Below are positions 60,235 to 64,000 of a stretch of DNA of 64,000 nt, one piece after another. How positions within the stretch are numbered: the first letter of the stretch is position 1; each line of letters begins with the position of its first letter. The notes under the pieces are model-generated. The model did no database searches, was not told the origin of the DNA, and saw only the letters and a list, made by a program, of their open reading frames with translations. The position numbers were made by a program, and so were the translations under genes. This DNA is from Spirochaeta sp. UBA5339 (GTDB taxonomy: Bacteria; Spirochaetota; Spirochaetia; DSM-2461): assembly GCA_002408085.1 (NCBI GenBank), contig DHQL01000004.1, positions 24,356 through 88,355 of the forward strand, read 5' to 3'.

Positions 60235-61124
60235 TCTCCCTCCCGGAATAGGCGGGTCAGGATTTCCAGCTGCAGGTCCAGGCTGAAGGGATCGGAGAAC
60301 TGGAAGTCCCGGGAATCCACAGTCAGCACTCTGTTATTCTGCACTGCAGGCAGATTCTCCCATACCACGGTCTCTGTAAAAAAGGAGGTTTCCGATGCAT
60401 CATTGTCTGTGGACATCAGGAGCAGGACATCCCCCGCATACCGGGGCAGAGCCTCAATGGAGAGGTTCAGATAGGAGTCGGGTTTGCGGATATAATCTCT
60501 CTCTCCGTCGGGAGTCCCTTTCAGGCCCAGTTTGTTATAGAGGATGTATCCGCTGCGTCCGTAGTGCTCACCGTAGAGGTAGGCGTTGCCGCCCCAGACA
60601 TCAATAATGGTATACTCTTCGCCGGGATCGGGGATCAGCCGGGACAGTTCATCCACCCGGCTGTTGAAGTCTGACAGCCAGGCTTCGGCGGTCTCTTCGG
60701 TTCCTGTCAGAACAGAGAGCTCTTCTATCAGCTCCTCGGGATTCCATAGGCCGTAGGGAATAAGGACTGTTGGAGCGATGGATTTGTACTGTTCCATCAT
60801 TCCCTGGTTCATGGTGATAATCAGGTCCGGCTGCAGGGCCATAACCGACTCCAGGGACTGGCCGATATCTGTTACTCCGTCCAGCTTGTCCTCCCATGCG
60901 GAGGAGGTGTAGGTCAGGTCTGCGCCTACGAGGTTTGCCTCCAGTTTCAGGAGCTCTCCCACATAGTAGTCGGCCACTATGCGCTCCGGTTTCAGGGGAA
61001 TGGTATACTCCACACCGTCCACGCTGTAGCTTCGAATTTCTGCGGATGAGGTTTCTTCACTCCGGCTGTTTCCGCAACTGACCATAAGCAGGACAGCAAG
61101 GGCGGTCAATAGATATTTCTTCAT
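60231..61124 (-). CDS. Siderophore-binding lipoprotein of the ABC importer
   Basis: The 297-residue TroA/FhuD-type receptor has a lipoprotein signal (MKKYLLTALAVLLMVSCGN, Cys17). It also has YTIPLKPERIVADYYVGELL, DIGQSLESVMALQPDLIITM and a C-terminal DSRDFQFSDPFSLDLQLEIL. GGAGG precedes the ATG. It takes the ferric complex released by the outer-membrane receptor encoded upstream and passes it to the permease. A strong hairpin separates it from the receptor gene. Confidence 0.92.
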   Translation of the reverse strand: MKKYLLTALAVLLMVSCGNSRSEETSSAEIRSYSVDGVEYTIPLKPERIVADYYVGELLKLEANLVGADLTYTSSAWEDKLDGVTDIGQSLESVMALQPDLIITMNQGMMEQYKSIAPTVLIPYGLWNPEELIEELSVLTGTEETAEAWLSDFNSRVDELSRLIPDPGEEYTIIDVWGGNAYLYGEHYGRSGYILYNKLGLKGTPDGERDYIRKPDSYLNLSIEALPRYAGDVLLLMSTDNDASETSFFTETVVWENLPAVQNNRVLTVDSRDFQFSDPFSLDLQLEILTRLFREGE

Positions 61125-61145
61125 CTTTAATCCTCCAAACCAGAG

Positions 61146-61173
61146 AAGGGAGGCCCTGCTGAGGGCCTCCCTT
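61146..61173 (-). terminator. Strong hairpin between the TonB receptor gene and the ABC operon
   Basis: AAGGGAGGCCCT, GCTG, AGGGCCTCCCTT: a perfect 12-bp stem with a tetraloop, 30 bases after the receptor stop. The downstream minus strand has no clear T-run, so it may act as a partial terminator or processing site that lowers ABC gene expression relative to the receptor. Confidence 0.65.
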
Positions 61174-61202
61174 TACCTGGTTATTTTCAAGTTTCTTTCA
61201 AA

Positions 61203-63350
61203 TCAGTAGGATGTCTGAACCCGCAGAAGGATTGATCTCCCCTCTCCGTAGTTCATGGCATTCTCTTCTCCCACCACATAGACCGTATCCAGAAGGTTGG
61301 TCACATTCAGAGAGAAGTTCCAGTGAGCCAGGCGGTAATGAACTCCCAGGTCAAGGACCGTATAGGCGGGGATTTCGAGTTCATTTTCATTATCCGCATA
61401 GGTTTTTCCCTGATACCGCACGCCTCCTCCGAGGGAGAGGCCTTTCACCCACCCCTCTTCGAAGGTGTAGTAGGGAGTAAACGATGCGGCCACGGCGGGG
61501 ATGAGGGTAGGCTGTTTACCCACAAAATCGGAATTTTCATTTTCTGTAATACGCTGCTTCTGGAGAGTAAGACCACCGGCCAGGGTCAGTCCGCTGACTG
61601 GTTTTGCCTTTATTTCAAGTTCAATACCCTGGTTGCGAACCTCACCATGGGTTCCCATCCACCAGGTTCCGTCATTATCCTGCATGGAGTAGGATGAGTT
61701 TCTTCTTGTCACATCGAAGACTGAAAGGGTGACAAAGGCATCAATCCAGGATGGCACAAACTTGACTCCCGCCTCATACTGCTCACCTGTCTGGGCACCC
61801 AGGGCCTCTCCTGCGGCGTCGGTTCCGATCTGAGGCTCAAAGAAGCGGGACACGCTGGTGTAGGGAGTAAAGCCGCTGTTAAAGGTATAGGCCAGTCCGG
61901 CCCGGCCGCTCAGGGCTCCTTCCCGGGAAGTATAGCTGTTGGGAGTAACCCATGCCGAGGGCTCTCTTCGGTCGTTCCGGTCGGTCCAGGCGCTGTCGTA
62001 GCGGCCGTTGGCGGTAAAGATCCATCCGTCTCCGAACTTCAGCTGATCCTGCAGATAGACTCCCACCTTGTTCATGGTGATTGTCTCATCGGTGTAGGGA
62101 TCATAAAGGGCGGGAAGATCAGAACCATATACAGGGTCATTGGGATCAAGGTCAGAGGCATCACCCGTGGCCTGCCAGTGGTCCAGGTGGTAGAACTGAT
62201 AGGTTAATCCGGTCATAAGGTTGTGCTCTACAGAAGCAGTATCAAAGCTCAGGAGAACCTGGTTGTCCGTTTCTGCAAGATGGGCGCTTGTATCATGGGC
62301 AAAGTTCAGCCTGTTCAGGGCATCCTGGGCTGCATTCCAGCCGTAGAGATAGGGTCCGTACTCATAACGTTCCGTGTAGAACCAGCGGGTATTGGAAACA
62401 AGGCGGACAGTGTCGTTCAGTCTGTGCTCAAGGCTGTAGCCGAAGCTTGCCTGCTGCCCCTCAAAAGTATCCTCATCGGGCTCATTGATATAGAGGTCTC
62501 TGGGGATGTAACCGCCGTTGGGGCTTTCAACCACAGTACCCTCATAGGGGAGAAAACCGGTCTCATGGCGCTGGTTATCATACTGCCATGAGCTGTAGAT
62601 TTCCAGGCTGGTATTTTCATCGGGATCATAAAGGAGGCTTCCTCCCAGAGTTGTCCTGAAGTTATCGGCGTATTCGGTTTGTGTCTCCCCTCCCTTGATC
62701 CGGCCTGTAAACCGGAAGCTCCAGGGGCTGAGGTCTGAGAATCTGTGGCCGATATCGAAACCGACATATCCGTTCAGATCGCTGGTGATCCCTGTATCCA
62801 CATTGTAGAAGTTCTGGCCGTTGGCTCTCTTGGACTTAACATTGATCAGTCCTCCGGCGCTGGCTCCTCCGTAGAGAACCGAAGCGGGGCCTCTTAAGAC
62901 TTCAACTTCTTCGATCATATAGGTGTCGGTGATAAATCCCGCAAAGCCGTATGAGAAGAGCTGAAGCCCGTCCAGGTACTTTCCGTTCTGTGTGGCATCA
63001 AAACCGCGGATGTAGATCCAGTCGGTGTCGGAGTCGCTACCGAAGGGCTGGGCCAGGACTCCAGGTGTGTAGCGCAGGGCCTCGTCCACCTTCTGCACCC
63101 CCCTCTGTTCCATCTCCTCCTTGCCCAGAATAGATACCGACTGGGGAATCTCTTCAACGGGAACTTCGGTTTTTGAACCTGCAGTGGTCTGAAGGGGGAT
63201 GAACTCCTCCTCCCTCTCTCCTTCGATAACGATGGAAGGAATCGCGGGATCAGGGGTGTCTGCTTCTTCAGCGCTCAGCTGTATGGTAAGAAGCAGAATC
63301 AACAGTATAAATAATTTAAACTTGTACAATTTAGTTGTTTCCAATTTCAT
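61203..63350 (-). CDS. TonB-dependent siderophore receptor (FhuA/FpvA-like)
   Basis: The 715-residue outer-membrane receptor has a signal peptide (about 10-27, ending LSA). The plug domain includes EEIPQSVSILGKEEMEQRGV, YTPGVLAQPFGSDSDTDWIY, IRGFDATQNGKYLDGLQL and VEVLRGPASVLYGGASAGG. A 22-strand-type barrel (YTSVSRFFEPQIGTDAAGEA, GEQYEAGVKFVP) ends in an aromatic residue (RVQTSY). It imports a ferric siderophore with energy from TonB. The next three genes complete the inner-membrane route. A TonB gene lies just upstream on the same strand. Confidence 0.95.
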   Translation of the reverse strand: MKLETTKLYKFKLFILLILLLTIQLSAEEADTPDPAIPSIVIEGEREEEFIPLQTTAGSKTEVPVEEIPQSVSILGKEEMEQRGVQKVDEALRYTPGVLAQPFGSDSDTDWIYIRGFDATQNGKYLDGLQLFSYGFAGFITDTYMIEEVEVLRGPASVLYGGASAGGLINVKSKRANGQNFYNVDTGITSDLNGYVGFDIGHRFSDLSPWSFRFTGRIKGGETQTEYADNFRTTLGGSLLYDPDENTSLEIYSSWQYDNQRHETGFLPYEGTVVESPNGGYIPRDLYINEPDEDTFEGQQASFGYSLEHRLNDTVRLVSNTRWFYTERYEYGPYLYGWNAAQDALNRLNFAHDTSAHLAETDNQVLLSFDTASVEHNLMTGLTYQFYHLDHWQATGDASDLDPNDPVYGSDLPALYDPYTDETITMNKVGVYLQDQLKFGDGWIFTANGRYDSAWTDRNDRREPSAWVTPNSYTSREGALSGRAGLAYTFNSGFTPYTSVSRFFEPQIGTDAAGEALGAQTGEQYEAGVKFVPSWIDAFVTLSVFDVTRRNSSYSMQDNDGTWWMGTHGEVRNQGIELEIKAKPVSGLTLAGGLTLQKQRITENENSDFVGKQPTLIPAVAASFTPYYTFEEGWVKGLSLGGGVRYQGKTYADNENELEIPAYTVLDLGVHYRLAHWNFSLNVTNLLDTVYVVGEENAMNYGEGRSILLRVQTSY

Positions 63351-63516
63351 TCTCCAAAATAGTGAATTAGAATTTAGTAAGGAGTGGCTAATCTAATTAA
63401 TATGAAGAATATTATCAATAGTTAATACATATTAATTGTAACTTTTTTTAATTGAGTTGTTTTGTGAAAGCTGCTCCCTCCCGGTGGGGAGGGGACTGGT
63501 AAAGACAGATGGGTTT
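63351..63516 (-). promoter_or_regulatory. Upstream region of the TonB receptor gene
   Basis: AT-rich from 63351 to about 63455, with TTAG/CTAA-containing stretches. A weak relative of the shared element (TATTGA at one end, AGATTAGC at the other, same 36-base span) lies at 63386-63421. A GC-rich inverted repeat (CCCTCCC, GGT, GGGGAGGG, about 63475-63494) follows the tonB stop and may be its terminator. I found no riboswitch-like conserved boxes. Confidence 0.35.
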
Positions 63517-64000
63517 TTATGAGTCGAGTTTGTACTCCATAAAGAAGATCAGCTCCCAGCTGTCTGCATTCTCGGGAGGGGAGGGGAAGGGTGCGGCGCG
63601 TCTGACGGCTCTCAGGGAGACATCATCAAGCTGCTTAAATCCCTTTGAATCAAGAACTTCCGCCTCTAAAAGGCGTCCCCGTGAATCGATTAGAATCCTG
63701 AGCCTTACATCATCTTCCTCTTCCCGTCTTCTGGAACCCGCCGGATAGACCTTGCGCCTGCCGATGGCCGAGAGAACCTGCTGGTTGTAGTTGTTTCTCA
63801 ATTCCACAACCCGGGGGTCCAAGGGAGGCATCAGGTTTTCTTCAGGGATCTCTTCACTTTCCTCCTGATCTGCCTGGTAGTCTACAGTTTCCGTCTCTTC
63901 CATCAGATCCTCTTCCATCTCCTCGGGTTCCTCAATTTCCTCAGGAACAATTTCTTCGGGTTCCGGAATTTCTTCAGGTTCGGGAATCTCCTCGGGAATC
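63517..64000 (-). CDS. tonB: TonB energy-transducing protein, C-terminal part (partial, runs off right edge)
   Basis: The frame stays open to the window edge, so the N-terminal membrane anchor is not visible. What is seen starts with a Glu/Pro-rich periplasmic spacer (repeats of the IPEPEE type) and ends in a TonB C-terminal domain: YPAGSRRREEEDDVRLRILI, DSRGRLLEAEVLDSKGFKQLDD (split) and PFPSPPENADSWELIFFMEY. The spacer is acidic rather than the Pro/Lys-rich spacer of enterobacterial TonB. It supplies proton-motive energy to the receptor gene downstream on the same strand. Confidence 0.88.
   Translation of the reverse strand, partial: IPEEIPEPEEIPEPEEIVPEEIEEPEEMEEDLMEETETVDYQADQEESEEIPEENLMPPLDPRVVELRNNYNQQVLSAIGRRKVYPAGSRRREEEDDVRLRILIDSRGRLLEAEVLDSKGFKQLDDVSLRAVRRAAPFPSPPENADSWELIFFMEYKLDS

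Noticed and set aside
63351..63516. Cobalamin riboswitch ahead of the TonB receptor
   Set aside because: The conserved B12-box-like and GCCACTG-type segments are not visible, and the leader is too short and AT-rich.
1..64000. tRNA, rRNA, CRISPR, insertion sequence or prophage
   Set aside because: I found no T-arm-like GGTTCGANTCC segment in a plausible cloverleaf context, no regularly spaced repeats, and no transposase, integrase or phage structural gene. A covariance-model scan would be the decisive test for RNAs.

Overview
The window looks like chromosomal DNA of a diderm, probably free-living and anaerobic or facultative spirochaete (Spirochaetota). The basis is inference from gene content. 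Two periplasmic binding proteins have mature N-termini of the AGGQQE type that is frequent in this phylum, outer-membrane functions are present (TonB receptor, TonB, a porin-like barrel), and chemotaxis, Cache-domain and c-di-GMP signalling proteins are abundant. Base composition looks near 50% GC. I saw no rRNA, tRNA, CRISPR array, insertion sequence or phage gene.

Layout. 1-2398 (minus): AraC regulator, response regulator and the N-terminal part of a membrane sensor kinase, divergent from a Gfo/Idh/MocA oxidoreductase (2533-3864). 4072-12438 (plus): an eight-gene catabolic operon (DUF1537 kinase, Fe-dependent alcohol dehydrogenase, PdxA2-like dehydrogenase, DapA-like aldolase, 2-hydroxyacid dehydrogenase, TctBAC tripartite transporter) behind a sigma-54-type promoter, closed by a terminator and followed by a PrpR-type sigma-54 activator. 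14584-16559: a secreted unknown and a LacI regulator. 16556-18554: an orphan metal/siderophore-type binding protein divergent from an outer-membrane barrel. 18555-22227: a patchwork of small genes (single-domain alarmone hydrolase, two unknowns, paired YdcZ half-transporters, a divergent MarR regulator with clear operators). 22329-24533: a chemoreceptor.

24567-30245 (minus): a translationally coupled seven-gene operon. It joins a conventional FecCD/FecE/FecB-type ABC importer to three cytoplasmic proteins: a leaderless binding-protein-like protein, a HypB/UreG-like GTPase with several cysteines, and a stand-alone ABC ATPase. I cannot name this system. Two of the cytoplasmic proteins share an N-terminal helical motif, which makes it one of the two best candidates for something undescribed.

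30591-33674: a methyltransferase and a Cache-GGDEF*-EAL protein. 33723-37938: arsenic resistance (acr3, CoA-disulfide-reductase/rhodanese fusion, arsC; divergent arsR and a Crp-like regulator), then a flavocytochrome-type reductase lipoprotein (38041-39996). 40128-41893: a secreted unknown and a URO-D-family protein. 42159-50479: a sugar ABC importer with a two-component pair, then an N-acetylhexosamine kinase and nucleotidyltransferase operon with a divergent PocR/AraC regulator.

50755-53112 encodes an ammonium channel fused to a chemoreceptor signalling domain, the second outstanding candidate. It is driven by a promoter whose spacer holds a perfect 12-bp palindrome. 53114-58397 (minus) is a coupled signalling operon: REC-GGDEF-EAL protein, branched-chain-type binding lipoprotein, sensor kinase. 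58493-64000 (minus) is a complete siderophore route: partial TonB, outer-membrane receptor, binding lipoprotein, permease and ATPase. Two separate metal or cofactor uptake systems plus an orphan binding protein suggest that iron or a metallo-cofactor is limiting for this organism.
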